Assembly (NCBI GenBank): GCA_018401375.1
Contig: JAGYKR010000006.1
Coordinates: forward strand, 62,001 to 126,000
Length of the DNA: 64,000 nucleotides
Direction of reading: 5' to 3'
DNA from: Ilumatobacteraceae bacterium
GTDB lineage: Bacteria; Actinomycetota; Acidimicrobiia; Acidimicrobiales; Ilumatobacteraceae
Shown: in pieces, positions 25,364 to 34,012 of the stretch
How positions within the stretch are numbered: the stretch's first letter is position 1
How the letters are laid out: each line of letters opens with the position of its first letter
Notes under the pieces: model-generated
Databases searched by the model: none
What the model was told of the DNA's origin: nothing
The model's input: only the letters and a program-made list of their open reading frames with translations
Program-made: the position numbers and the translations under genes

Positions 25364-27125
25364 TCAGCCGCGCCGGCTGAGTTCGCTCGCCGTCACCGTT
25401 TCTGGTGTCAGCACCCGAACGCAACAAGGTGCTCCGGGCGGGGCTGCGAGAAGGTCTTCCCCTCGTACGCAGGGCACAGTTGGACCAGCCACGCGGCAAT
25501 CCCTTTGGCTCCGCCGTACACCCGGCCGCCTCACCGGGGAGATCGAAGCGGGTATGGACTCGCCCGGTCCGACGGTGGCTGGATCAAAGATCACCACATC
25601 GGCGGCCCAACCTTCTTCTTGAGCCGGCCCGATCTCGCAGGCCATTAGAAGTCGGGCCGGACGCTCGGTGAGGTGGTGCACCGCTTCTTCTTACGGGCAT
25701 CAACTCGTGCTCACGGACCGCTTTTGGCCAACAAGGTGGTGTGGAGAAACTGAACGAGTCAATCATGTCGAGGTGCGCTCCGGCATCGGAAGCTCCGGAC
25801 TACCGCACGATGATCGCACACCTCCACCCTCCGCTTCCAGGTCGCATCGTCTTGACCGCGATCCCGATTAGCGAACACGGTCTTGAGACCATCGGCGAGC
25901 GCCACATCTACGATCGTGTCCCAGGGGAGACTTTCTTCGAGTTCGGCGGCTACCCACCGACGATACGCCCGGTGTACGGCGCGCTCTCGGGGCTGAAGGT
26001 CTCCAAGAAGATGTAGCCTGCCCAGTTCCCGATGGAACGCATTGCGCCCTCGGTGGTTTGGGCCTTGTTATTCCATTCGGCCCGCATCACCGGATCGTTG
26101 AGCTCACGGATCTTCTGCTCGAGCGGCAGGGCCATGAGGGTGTCCCAACCGTTCAAGATGTCAAAGATGAACCCGCTCAAAAAGTTGGATCCGGAGTCGG
26201 AACGTGTCCGGCAAGGTGAGCGCGGTAGCACATGGCCACCACGGTCCGCAGCGATCTCAAAGCCGGCTAGCTGATGTTGGACGAGATCCCAGTTCTGCGA
26301 GTACACCTGCAACAGGTCCAGTTCAGTGGTCGATCTGCCGCTGCGGACATGTCGCCCATCGCTCTAAAGGGTCTCTTGGCCAAACTGACCAACCGCTGGA
26401 ATGAACTCAAGGGTGGTACCCGGGAACTCGCGCACCACTGAGCACAGTGCTACCAACTCATCTCGAGATGCGTGTCGGGAGGGCACCGGTACGCCGGTGT
26501 GATCGTTATGCGAGGTGGACCACGTGGAGGAAAAGCCCATGCCCCCGGCGGCGAGGCCGGCCCGTAGGAGGCGCTGCATTTCGGCGATCTCTTCGGTGGT
26601 GGCTTCACGAGAAGTTGCGTCCTCGTGCATGACAACACGACGTAACGCAGAGTGACCGATCAAGAAACCAGCGTTGGGCATCAAGGTGCCGTCGAGACGA
26701 TCGAAGTACTCCTCGGTGGTGCGCCAGTCCCAGGGCAGACCCTGTTGGAGCGATTCCAGAGGCATGCCTTCCACCCGGGCCAGCATCCGCATCAAATAGT
26801 CAGCATCTTTCGGGTCCACTGGCCCATCACCGGCAACAAGCGGCGCAATCGTGAACCCGCAGTTGCCTCCGATCACTGTGGTCACACCATGAAGTGGTGA
26901 GGGACTGAGAGTGGAATCCCAAAATGCCTGAGCGTCGTAGTGGGTGTGGATGTCAATGAACCCCGGGGACACCACGTGGCCGTTGGCGTCAATCTCTTCG
27001 ACACCGGCTTCAGTGACCTCACCGATCTTGGCGATGCGTCCACCAGCGATTGCCAGGTCAGCGATCCGACCGGGCCGACCAGTCCCGTCCACAATCAGGC
27101 CATTCCGGATCACTACGTCATACAT
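25364..27125 (-). pseudogene. N-acyl-D-amino-acid deacylase/D-aminoacylase-family amidohydrolase, multiply frameshifted
   Basis: The first 253 residues are intact (27125-26364): MYDVVIRNGLIVDGTGRPGR, the metal motif GFIDIHTHYDAQAFW, and GGNCGFTIAP, typical of amidohydrolase family 3. After QFGQETL the frame hits a stop, yet the homology goes on in other frames: DMSAAADRPLNW, LLQVYSQNWDLVQHQLAGFE, LMALPLEQKIRELNDPVMRA, MIDSFSFSTPPCW (normally SDAGAHLDMIDSFSFST), LTERPARLLMACEIGPAQEE, and ETVTASELSR at the end. At least six indels fall in 25364-26370. The gene order and residues are otherwise family-like, with a total length of ~585 codons. It follows the M24 peptidase gene and lies in the worst stretch of the window for frame integrity. 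Confidence 0.75.
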
Positions 27126-27178
27126 CTGATCTACCTCCGAGAGATGCGCTCCCCTAGCGCTACGAGCATTCTTACCTA

Positions 27179-28273
27179 TCAGAGCAGAGCGAGGTCGTGG
27201 TCAGCATTATTGGCCGACAGCGGTCCACGCTCGGTGGCGATCACGATGTCTTCCAGACGCATTCCCCATCGGCCGGGAATATAAATCCCCGGCTCAATGC
27301 TAAACGCATGGCCGTGCTCGAGGAGGGTGGTATTTCCGGACACGATGTAGGGGTCCTCGTGGGCTTCCATCCCGATCCCATGGCCCGTGCGATGCACGAA
27401 ATACTCCCCGTACCCCGCCGCCGAAATAATGTCACGGGCCGCGGCGTCCACTGACTCACATGTTGCTCCTAATTGGGCGGCGGCCACCGCCGCGGCCTGG
27501 GCCTCTTTCAGCACGGCATAGGCGGAGTGAATCTCAGGGTCCACGTCTCCGGTGGTCACACAACGAGTGATGTCGCTGCAATAACCAGCCATGGTCCCAC
27601 CAAAGTCACAGAGCACAATCTCGTTCGGGCCAATCACCCGTGGGCCGGGATGATGATGCGGGCTCGCCGCATTCTCACCTGCGGCCACAATCGCGAAGTT
27701 CACCACTTCATGGCCTTCAGCGAGAATCCGTGCCGACAGGTCAGCAGAAACCTCGGCCTCGGTCCGCCCGATCAAAGGAATCTGCCCCGATTGGAGCTGT
27801 GTGGCGATCCGATCAACAGCGGCCCCCGCCGCCTGCAAGGCAGCGATTTCAGCGGCATCTTTTTGCAAACGGAGCGATCCGACTACACCGTTGGCCCGCA
27901 CATAGGTGGCCCCCGGCAGGTGCGGCAATAACTCCACGAGGAACCGGGACCACATCTGATCCCCGACTGCAATCCGGCGCCGATCTCCGATCACCTTCGC
28001 AGCGAGCGCAACGGGATCTTCGGTCTCGGTCCATGGCAGCAAAGTGAAAACATCCGGCAGAGGATCCACCCGTGGTGCCTCTAAGGCAGGAATCAGCAGC
28101 GTGGCATGCTCACCACGGGGGATGACGAGCAAGGTGAGCCGCTCGAGGGGCATCGCCTCATATCCGGTCAAAAACGGCAGGTCACGTCCCACGGAAAGGA
28201 TCACCGCCTCCACATCGGCCACCGCCATCGCAGCACGGACACGGTCAACTCGGGAGCGATAGATCGAGGTCAC
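27179..28273 (-). CDS. M24-family metallopeptidase (Xaa-Pro aminopeptidase-like)
   Basis: A 364-aa pita-bread-fold peptidase. The N-terminal creatinase-like domain (residues 1-~130) is followed by the catalytic domain with all five metal ligands: Asp in VLCDFGGTMAG, Asp in CSDITRC, His in HRTGHGIGMEAHED, Glu in FSIEPGIYI, and Glu in MRLEDIVI. It removes N-terminal residues before proline or acts on related dipeptides. The ATG overlaps the lipB-lipA stop by 4 bp, so it is cotranscribed with the lipoylation genes, although there is no known functional link. The amidohydrolase that follows may be a partner in dipeptide/D-amino acid turnover. Confidence 0.9.
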   Translation of the reverse strand: MTSIYRSRVDRVRAAMAVADVEAVILSVGRDLPFLTGYEAMPLERLTLLVIPRGEHATLLIPALEAPRVDPLPDVFTLLPWTETEDPVALAAKVIGDRRRIAVGDQMWSRFLVELLPHLPGATYVRANGVVGSLRLQKDAAEIAALQAAGAAVDRIATQLQSGQIPLIGRTEAEVSADLSARILAEGHEVVNFAIVAAGENAASPHHHPGPRVIGPNEIVLCDFGGTMAGYCSDITRCVTTGDVDPEIHSAYAVLKEAQAAAVAAAQLGATCESVDAAARDIISAAGYGEYFVHRTGHGIGMEAHEDPYIVSGNTTLLEHGHAFSIEPGIYIPGRWGMRLEDIVIATERGPLSANNADHDLALL

Positions 28274-29958
28274 CCAATAAGTGTGCCACCCGTGCGCACC
28301 GGTTGCTGTACCGATACCGACACCTGGGCAGCGGCCCGACCGGCGTGATAGCTGCTGCGAGTCAACGGGCTCGCCTCGACATGATCAATTCCGAGCGACT
28401 CACCGATCTGCTTCCAACGGGTGAACTCATCGGGCTCCACCCAACGAGCCACGGGCACGTGATGGGAGGTAGGACGCAGATACTGCCCGAGGGTCACGAT
28501 CCGCACCCCGATCGCAGCGAGGTCAGCGAGACAGCCTTCAATCTCTGCGTCTGTTTCCCCGAGGCCGAGCATCAACGAGGACTTCGTGATCAATCCCGCA
28601 GCACCAGCTCGTGCGAGCAGTCCAAGGCTGCGCGCGTATCCGGCCGAGGGACGGACCGCACGCTGCAATCGGGCCACCGTCTCAATGTTGTGGTTGAGCA
28701 CATCGGGGCGCTCATGAAGCAGGATCGCAAGCGCATCGGCATCGCCGCGCACGTCGGAGATCAAGGTTTCTACTTTGGTCCCTGGGCACCGCTGCCTGAT
28801 CGCAATCACGCAGGCCGCCATATGTGTCATGCCCCCATCAGGTAAATCATCGCGGGCCACCATGGTCAGCACCGCATGGTCCAGCCCCATCTGGGCTACG
28901 GCTTCTGCAACACGGGCGGGTTCATCGGCAGCCGGGGCGAGTGGGTGCCGGGTGTCCACGAGGCAAAACCCACAAGCCCGGGTACAGCGATCGCCGAGCA
29001 CCATGAACGTAGCGGTGCCCTCGGACCAGCATTCAGAAAGATTCGGACATCCGGCGTCCTCGCAGACCGTGACCAAATCCAGTTCTCGCAGGGTGCGGCG
29101 CAGGGCGAGCACCTCGGGACCGTGAGACACTTTGGGTCGTAGCCAGTCTGGTTTGCGTTCGGAAATCTCAAGACCTTCGACAACTCCGGCTGCTGCGAGG
29201 CGTCCCCGCAGGCGCACCGGTTCACCGGGGCCTTCGCCACGGGAAAACGCACTCAAGTCATCGGGACGATGGCGCCATTGCACATCTTGGCGTTCGTGGC
29301 CAGCATCGCCTGACCAAGCCCGAGCGGCCACCTCCACGAGGGTGTCCACCACAACGCGCATCTCCACCTTGGGCGCATCGATCCGATCAAGCTCTTCGGC
29401 GATGGAGGTCACCGGACGATCTGCAATCCCGCAGGGGACGATATGAGAGCGCATGAACTCCATATCGGTGGCGAGGTTGAGGGCGAACCCGTGCATGCTG
29501 CGCCCGTTGGCCACCCTGACCCCGATCGCTGCAATCTTGCGGGGAGCGGGGCCTCCTGCATCCATCCACACACCCGGGTATTCCTTCAGACGGCCGGCGT
29601 TTGGGAGACCGAGAGCAGTCAGGGTGTCGATGATCACCTGCTCCACTCGACACACGTGGTCCACCGATCGGTAGCGACCGGGTAGATCCAAGATCGGATA
29701 GCCGACGAGTTGTCCGGGGCCGTGATAGGTGATGTCTCCACCGCGATCCACTGCGATCAGTTCGGCTCCTACTTGGGCTGGGTCGCAAAGGAGGTTCGTA
29801 GAGAGGTCAGCCGTCCGACCGTAGGTAAACACGTGAGGATGTTCGAGTAACAACAGGTGCTGTTGGCCACGATCGGCCACCAGACCTCGTTGCAGTGCAA
29901 GCGACTCCGCATACGGCACCGATCCGAGCCACCGGATCCGCAGCGGAGCACTCGTCAT
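28270..29958 (-). CDS. lipB-lipA: Octanoyltransferase-lipoyl synthase fusion (LipB-LipA)
   Basis: One open frame of 562 codons encodes two enzymes of lipoate synthesis. Residues 1-~220 are LipB, moving octanoyl from ACP to lipoyl domains: AVDRGGDITYHGPGQLVGYP, the catalytic Lys in PRKIAAIGVR, and the acyl-carrying Cys in IVPCGI. Residues ~245-562 are LipA, the radical-SAM sulfur-inserting enzyme: auxiliary-cluster motif VCEDAGCPNLSECW (Cx4Cx5C), radical-SAM CTRACGFC (Cx3Cx2C), and LMLGLGETDAEIEGCLADLA. Both domains keep every catalytic residue, with a short RLRGRLAAAGVVEG linker. The frame is free of frameshift signs. It overlaps the E2 gene stop by 4 bp, placing lipoylation beside the lipoyl-domain substrate. 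Confidence 0.93.
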   Translation of the reverse strand: MTSAPLRIRWLGSVPYAESLALQRGLVADRGQQHLLLLEHPHVFTYGRTADLSTNLLCDPAQVGAELIAVDRGGDITYHGPGQLVGYPILDLPGRYRSVDHVCRVEQVIIDTLTALGLPNAGRLKEYPGVWMDAGGPAPRKIAAIGVRVANGRSMHGFALNLATDMEFMRSHIVPCGIADRPVTSIAEELDRIDAPKVEMRVVVDTLVEVAARAWSGDAGHERQDVQWRHRPDDLSAFSRGEGPGEPVRLRGRLAAAGVVEGLEISERKPDWLRPKVSHGPEVLALRRTLRELDLVTVCEDAGCPNLSECWSEGTATFMVLGDRCTRACGFCLVDTRHPLAPAADEPARVAEAVAQMGLDHAVLTMVARDDLPDGGMTHMAACVIAIRQRCPGTKVETLISDVRGDADALAILLHERPDVLNHNIETVARLQRAVRPSAGYARSLGLLARAGAAGLITKSSLMLGLGETDAEIEGCLADLAAIGVRIVTLGQYLRPTSHHVPVARWVEPDEFTRWKQIGESLGIDHVEASPLTRSSYHAGRAAAQVSVSVQQPVRTGGTLIG

Positions 29959-31341
29959 AGCTCGCTCGACCAGTCGCGGGTTTCGAGGATCTCTTTGACC
30001 CGGCGTAAGAACCCCGCCGCGTAGGCCCCATCAATCGCCCGGTGGTCCCAACTCATTGCCAGATTTCCGACCGGATGAATCGCAATCGCTTCATCGCCTT
30101 CAGCAGAGGTAACCACCACTGGTTTGCGCACGATTGCATCGGTGGAGATGATCGCGACCTGAGGCTGATTGATGATCGCCATGGTGAGCACTGATCCGGC
30201 CGAGCCGTTATTAGAAATGGTGAACGTCCCACCTTGGATCTCGTCGGGGCTGAGGCGACGCCCACGGGCCCGATCAGCAAGGTCGTGGATTTCCGAAGCG
30301 ATCGCCCGGAGACGCTTGGTTTCAGCGGAACGGATCACGGGAGCCAAAAGACCCTCGTAGTCGAGGTCCACGGCGATCCCCAGATCGATGTAGTTGTGCA
30401 CGATCACTGATCGGCATCAACCGATGCGTTCAGATGAGGGAACTCGCGGAGGCCGTCGATAATCGCCGCGAGATAAACGGCAGGTAGGTGAGGCTGAAAC
30501 CTTCGGAACTTTCCATTCCGCCTTGGCTGCATCACGGACGCGGATCCACGTTCCTGCGCAATCCACCTCCACCACGCTGAGGGCGTGGGGGCTCGTAGCC
30601 TTCGAGGCCACCATGTGCTCACCCGTCAGGCGACGGATCTTGGACAACTTGATGCTCTGGATCACGTGACCCACTGGCCACGGGCGCCGGCGCCGGACGC
30701 GCCGGAGCAGGAGCGGCTTGGGGCGCTGGGGCAGGAGCAGTGCAGGCGCCGGAGCAGGGGCGCTGGCGCCGGCGTCGATGCGGCGCAGCACATCATCACG
30801 AGTGATCCGACCACCGGCCCCAGTCCCGGTGATGGATGCCGGGTCAAGACCGTTATCGCGGATCAGGCGGCGAACCACCGGAGACAACAGGCCCGGGGTG
30901 GAACTGAGGTCCGCATCAGAGGCCGCCGGTGTTGGGGAGGCGGCGGGTGCCGGCTGGGGCTGGCTCCGGGCGCCGGGGCTGGTTCGGTTCGGGCGCCGGG
31001 GCTGGTTCCGGGCTGGGGCTGGTTCGGGCGGGGCTGGGGCGGGCTCTGGGCTGGGGTCGGGGCGGCGGCCGGCGCTGGGGGCGGCAGCGGGGGCCCACGA
31101 ATCCAGAGACACTAGCGCCCGCAGCGATCACGGTGCCCACATCCACGGTGTCACCTTCTGCCACCCGGATCTCCAGCAGGGTGCCGGAGACCGGGGAGGG
31201 AACCTCGGTGTCCACCTTGTCGGTGGAGACCTCAAACAGTGCCTCATCAGCAGTGACGGTGTCACCTACCTGCTTGAAGAACTGGGTGATGGTGCCCTCG
31301 GTGACCGTTTCACCGAGTTGGGGAAGAATGACCTCAGCCAT
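29955..31341 (-). CDS. 2-oxoacid dehydrogenase E2 acyltransferase (lipoyl-PSBD-catalytic), frameshifted
   Basis: The E2 component carries acyl groups on a lipoyl arm. From ATG 31341 there is a lipoyl domain (MAEVILPQLGETVTEGTITQ; lipoyl Lys in EVSTDKVDTEVPS), an Ala/Pro-rich linker, a peripheral subunit-binding domain (LSPVVRRLIRDNGLDPASIT), then the catalytic domain (KLSKIRRLTGEHMVASKATS), ending SWDHRAIDGAYAAGFLRRV with the DHRxxDG catalytic His. The parts lie in three frames. Breaks are near 31080-31110 (in the repetitive linker), near 30470-30530, and at 30404-30410, where one missing G would restore DQVIVHNYIDLGIAVD. With lpd upstream and AceE at 43-46 kb, it is likely the PDH/2-oxoglutarate dehydrogenase E2. 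Indel errors are the simplest explanation. Confidence 0.82.
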
Positions 31342-31383
31342 GCGCAGGTGTGCCTTTCGTGCTTTCGATTGTGGGGGATGCGG

Positions 31384-32793
31384 TCATCCGTTGAAGTTGC
31401 GTCCGGTCAGGGACATCATCGTCTCACCGAACAATTCGGAAAGACTCGGATGAGGTTGTATGAACTCGGCCACCTCAGCCACAGTTGCCTCCCAGTTCAC
31501 GGCGAGATATCCGCCAGTCAACTGCTCGGTGACCCATGGGCCCACCATATGTACTCCGAGCACCTGCCCGGCGGATCCATCAGGGTTACGGCGGGCGATC
31601 ACTTTGACCAATCCTTCGGTCTCGCCAAGGATCTGTGCGCGTGAGTTGAACTTAAACGGATGCTTGCCGACCACAACATCAATCCCGGCGGCCGCCGCAG
31701 CATCTTCGCCGGGTCCGGCCCACGCCACCTCGGGGTGACAGTAAATCGCCCAGGGCACCCGGTCGTACATGATCGGCATCGGGTTCTCCCCGAGCAGATG
31801 CTTAATCACGAGCACCGCTTCGGCGTAACCGATGTGGGCGAGTTGTGGGGTGTTGATCAAGTCCCCGATCGCATACACGCCTGGTTCGGCGGTCTGGCAG
31901 TACTGATCGACCACCACGAAGCCGCGCTCATCAATCTGAACCGCAGTACCGGCTTGTACCAAGTTGTCTGACAGCGGGCGACGGCCTACCGAGACCACAA
32001 CCGCGTCCACCTCCACGGATTCTGCCTCACCGAAGCTGACAACTGTGCTGCCCGAACCGGTGGGTTGATGCCCGGTAACGCTGACCCCGGTGCGGATGTC
32101 GATCTTCTTTTTCTTAAAACTCTTCACCACTACGTTGGCTACATCGGCATCGAGGCCGGGCAAAATTTTGGGTAATCCTTCGAGGATCGTGACCGTGGAT
32201 CCAAGATCGGCGAAGGTGGAGGCAAACTCGCAACCGATTGCTCCGCCACCGATCACTGCGACTCGGGCTGGCACGTAATCGAGGTCCAGCACCTCATCAG
32301 AGGTCATGATCGGGCCGCCCCGTTCAAAGCCAGGGATCAGTCGTGGCACCGACCCGGTGGCCAAGATCACATGGGTCCCGGTAATGGAAGCACTCGATCC
32401 ATCGGCCATGGAGACGGTGACGCTCTTTCCCGTACCGAGGGCACCGACGCCGTTAAAGACTTCAACCTTGCGGGCCTTACACATTGCGCCGATTCCGCCG
32501 ACGAGGCCGGCGACGATTTTGTTCTTCCGAGCCTGTGTCACCGCGAAGTCCACCGTCGGCGCCGCAGTATTGATCCCGAACTGAGCCGAATGGTCCACAT
32601 GACGCTTGACGGCTGCAGTTTCCAAAAAGGCTTTAGCCGGTATGCACCCACGGTTTAAGCAGGTTCCGCCGAGGGCGTCCTTTTCTACTAGCGCCACATT
32701 CAGTCCCGCTGAGGCCGCATATAAGGCTGCGGAATACCCCCCGGGACCGCCGCCAATGATCACGAGGTCGAAACTGTCACTCACCGTGCCCAC
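31384..32793 (-). CDS. lpdA: Dihydrolipoamide dehydrogenase (E3)
   Basis: A 469-aa FAD/NAD-dependent disulfide reductase that reoxidises the lipoyl arm of E2. It has the N-terminal FAD fold (LVIIGGGPGGYSAALYAAS), the redox disulfide in GGTCLNRGCIPAKAFLE, a second Rossmann motif (VAVIGGGAIGCEFASTFADL), the FAD-binding YAIGD, and the C-terminal His-Glu base pair region IQPHPSLSELFGE. Position 32793 is used as the start. An internal GTG a few codons later is possible. It is the first gene of the E3-E2-lipBA-M24 group on the minus strand, with 42 bp before the E2 gene. Confidence 0.95.
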   Translation of the reverse strand: MGTVSDSFDLVIIGGGPGGYSAALYAASAGLNVALVEKDALGGTCLNRGCIPAKAFLETAAVKRHVDHSAQFGINTAAPTVDFAVTQARKNKIVAGLVGGIGAMCKARKVEVFNGVGALGTGKSVTVSMADGSSASITGTHVILATGSVPRLIPGFERGGPIMTSDEVLDLDYVPARVAVIGGGAIGCEFASTFADLGSTVTILEGLPKILPGLDADVANVVVKSFKKKKIDIRTGVSVTGHQPTGSGSTVVSFGEAESVEVDAVVVSVGRRPLSDNLVQAGTAVQIDERGFVVVDQYCQTAEPGVYAIGDLINTPQLAHIGYAEAVLVIKHLLGENPMPIMYDRVPWAIYCHPEVAWAGPGEDAAAAAGIDVVVGKHPFKFNSRAQILGETEGLVKVIARRNPDGSAGQVLGVHMVGPWVTEQLTGGYLAVNWEATVAEVAEFIQPHPSLSELFGETMMSLTGRNFNG

Positions 32794-32808
32794 GGTAGCG
32801 CCCTCGGG

Positions 32809-33222
32809 TCAGGGAGCCACAAGCACCCAGCGGGCCGATTGATCTCCGCGCTCGTAGAACAACTGGCGTGAGCCCTGAGAGCCGGTCACTGCGAACACGA
32901 GCGTGCAGGAGGAGGGCGAGATCCCGATCGGCCCGCAGTCAGACAGCAACGGTGCGGGTCGAGCGGCAGCGATCATGCGGAACCCTGCAGAGCCCTCGGG
33001 GTCTACTACCCCACCGATCACGAGGTTCACTTCGTGACCGTTGGCGATCTCACGGGAGGATTCGACGATGATGATCATGTCGCCCACGCGCACCGTTTCG
33101 CCGAGGGGGGATGGCTCAAGCACCTCGGCCCGATTCACAATCTGGATCAGCAGCACCCCACCGGCCAGCAAAATCGCCAGTCCACATATCACCGACATCA
33201 ACAGCAGGGTCCGAGTCTTCAT
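32809..33222 (-). CDS. Short membrane-anchored hypothetical protein
   Basis: From ATG 33222 the product is 137 aa: one N-terminal membrane helix (MKTRTLLLMSVICGLAILLA) and a short extracytoplasmic domain of beta-rich appearance (VGDMIIIVESSREIANGHEV; LVFAVTGSQGSRQLFYERGD) with two Cys (LSDCGPIGISPSSC) that could form a disulfide. I do not recognise the family. It is divergent from the selenocysteine-candidate thioredoxin-like lipoprotein. Both are extracytoplasmic, so they might be functionally linked (a thiol reductant and a disulfide-bearing protein), but this is speculative. Confidence 0.6.
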   Translation of the reverse strand: MKTRTLLLMSVICGLAILLAGGVLLIQIVNRAEVLEPSPLGETVRVGDMIIIVESSREIANGHEVNLVIGGVVDPEGSAGFRMIAAARPAPLLSDCGPIGISPSSCTLVFAVTGSQGSRQLFYERGDQSARWVLVAP

Positions 33223-33363
33223 TGCTGAGCAGGATACGCAAGGAGCCGGCCGATCAGGTCCCACATCGCACGGCAACGGAGCGCTTTGTGACTTATCTCC
33301 GGCACCGAGTATTCACGATGGGTAAGCACGTCAAATCACGGTCAAACCCGCTACGTTTCAATC

Positions 33364-33978
33364 GTGCCCAACGAGCAAGTCCTAGGTCTTAGGCCACGAG
33401 TTTCCCGGCTTGTGCTGGCGCTTGGTCTAACGGTCGGCTCCGGGCTTGCGGCCGCAGGATGCCTCACCACGACCGAACCTGATGCTCAAGGCGTGGCTTC
33501 GTCGATAACGCCCTCGACGAATGTTGTGCCCAGCGACTTAGGTGGTCTTTCGGCGACCGCCGAAGCGAGGCCGGTGAATCTGGTGGGAGGCGGACAACTC
33601 GATCTTGCGGCCTACATGGATAAGCCGCTCTTGTTGTGGTTTTGGGCGCCGTTTTGAGGCGTTTGCAATCGTGAAGCCGCTTCGGTCGAGGCGGCAAGCC
33701 AACGCTGGGGAGACCAGATCCACCTGATCGGGGTGGCCTGGTCAGGGACCTCTGCTAACTACGAGTCCTTTGTGGCTCGCCATGGCGTGACGTTCCCAAA
33801 TATTGACGACACCGCCGGTGCGATCTACGCCGATCTCGGGATTCCCGGCAACCCGGCATTCGGGGTGGTGCACACCGATCAAACCTATGAGATCGTGATG
33901 GGCGCAGTTCCCGATGACACGCTCGACATGATCATCGGTGCAATGGTCGAACGTGTCGCATCAACGAGCGCTGAATGA
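33364..33978 (+). CDS. Thioredoxin-like (TlpA/AhpC-TSA type) lipoprotein with in-frame UGA, candidate selenoprotein
   Basis: GTG 33364 starts a 204-residue frame with an actinobacterial signal peptide and lipobox-like AAAGC around residue 37. At residue 98 the codon TGA (33655-33657) sits where the first Cys of a thioredoxin CxxC should be: LLWFWAPF-UGA-GVCNREAAS, so the active site reads UGVC. The same frame then runs without a break through WGDQIHLIGVAWSGTSANYE, VTFPNIDDTAGAIYADLGIP (cis-Pro in GNPAF) and stops at TGA 33976. Downstream features are at full strength for a TlpA-like domain. A hairpin 18 nt after the TGA resembles a bacterial SECIS. It is predicted to be an exported, membrane-anchored thiol/selenol oxidoreductase. 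Alternatives are a nonsense mutation or base-call error, which do not explain the hairpin. Confidence 0.8.
33676..33695 (+). promoter_or_regulatory. Candidate bacterial SECIS hairpin (GGUC loop)
   Basis: GCCGCTTC (33676-33683) pairs fully with GAGGCGGC (33688-33695), counting one U-G wobble, leaving a four-base loop GGTC (33684-33687). In E. coli fdhF the SelB-binding SECIS presents a GGUC-type loop on a short stem a similar distance after the UGA. Here 26 nt lie between the UGA and the loop, within the bacterial range. The stem lies inside the open reading frame, as required, and is preserved while the surrounding codons still make sense. Confidence 0.7.
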
Positions 33979-34012
33979 GCAGTCATAGTCGCTAGCACCT
34001 AGCGTGGGCTCT

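Noticed and set aside
30930-31080. G/C-rich low-complexity stretch resembling a repeat array
   Set aside because: It is the Ala/Pro-rich flexible linker of the E2 subunit (PAPxP motifs), a normal feature of these proteins. It is not a CRISPR or intergenic repeat.
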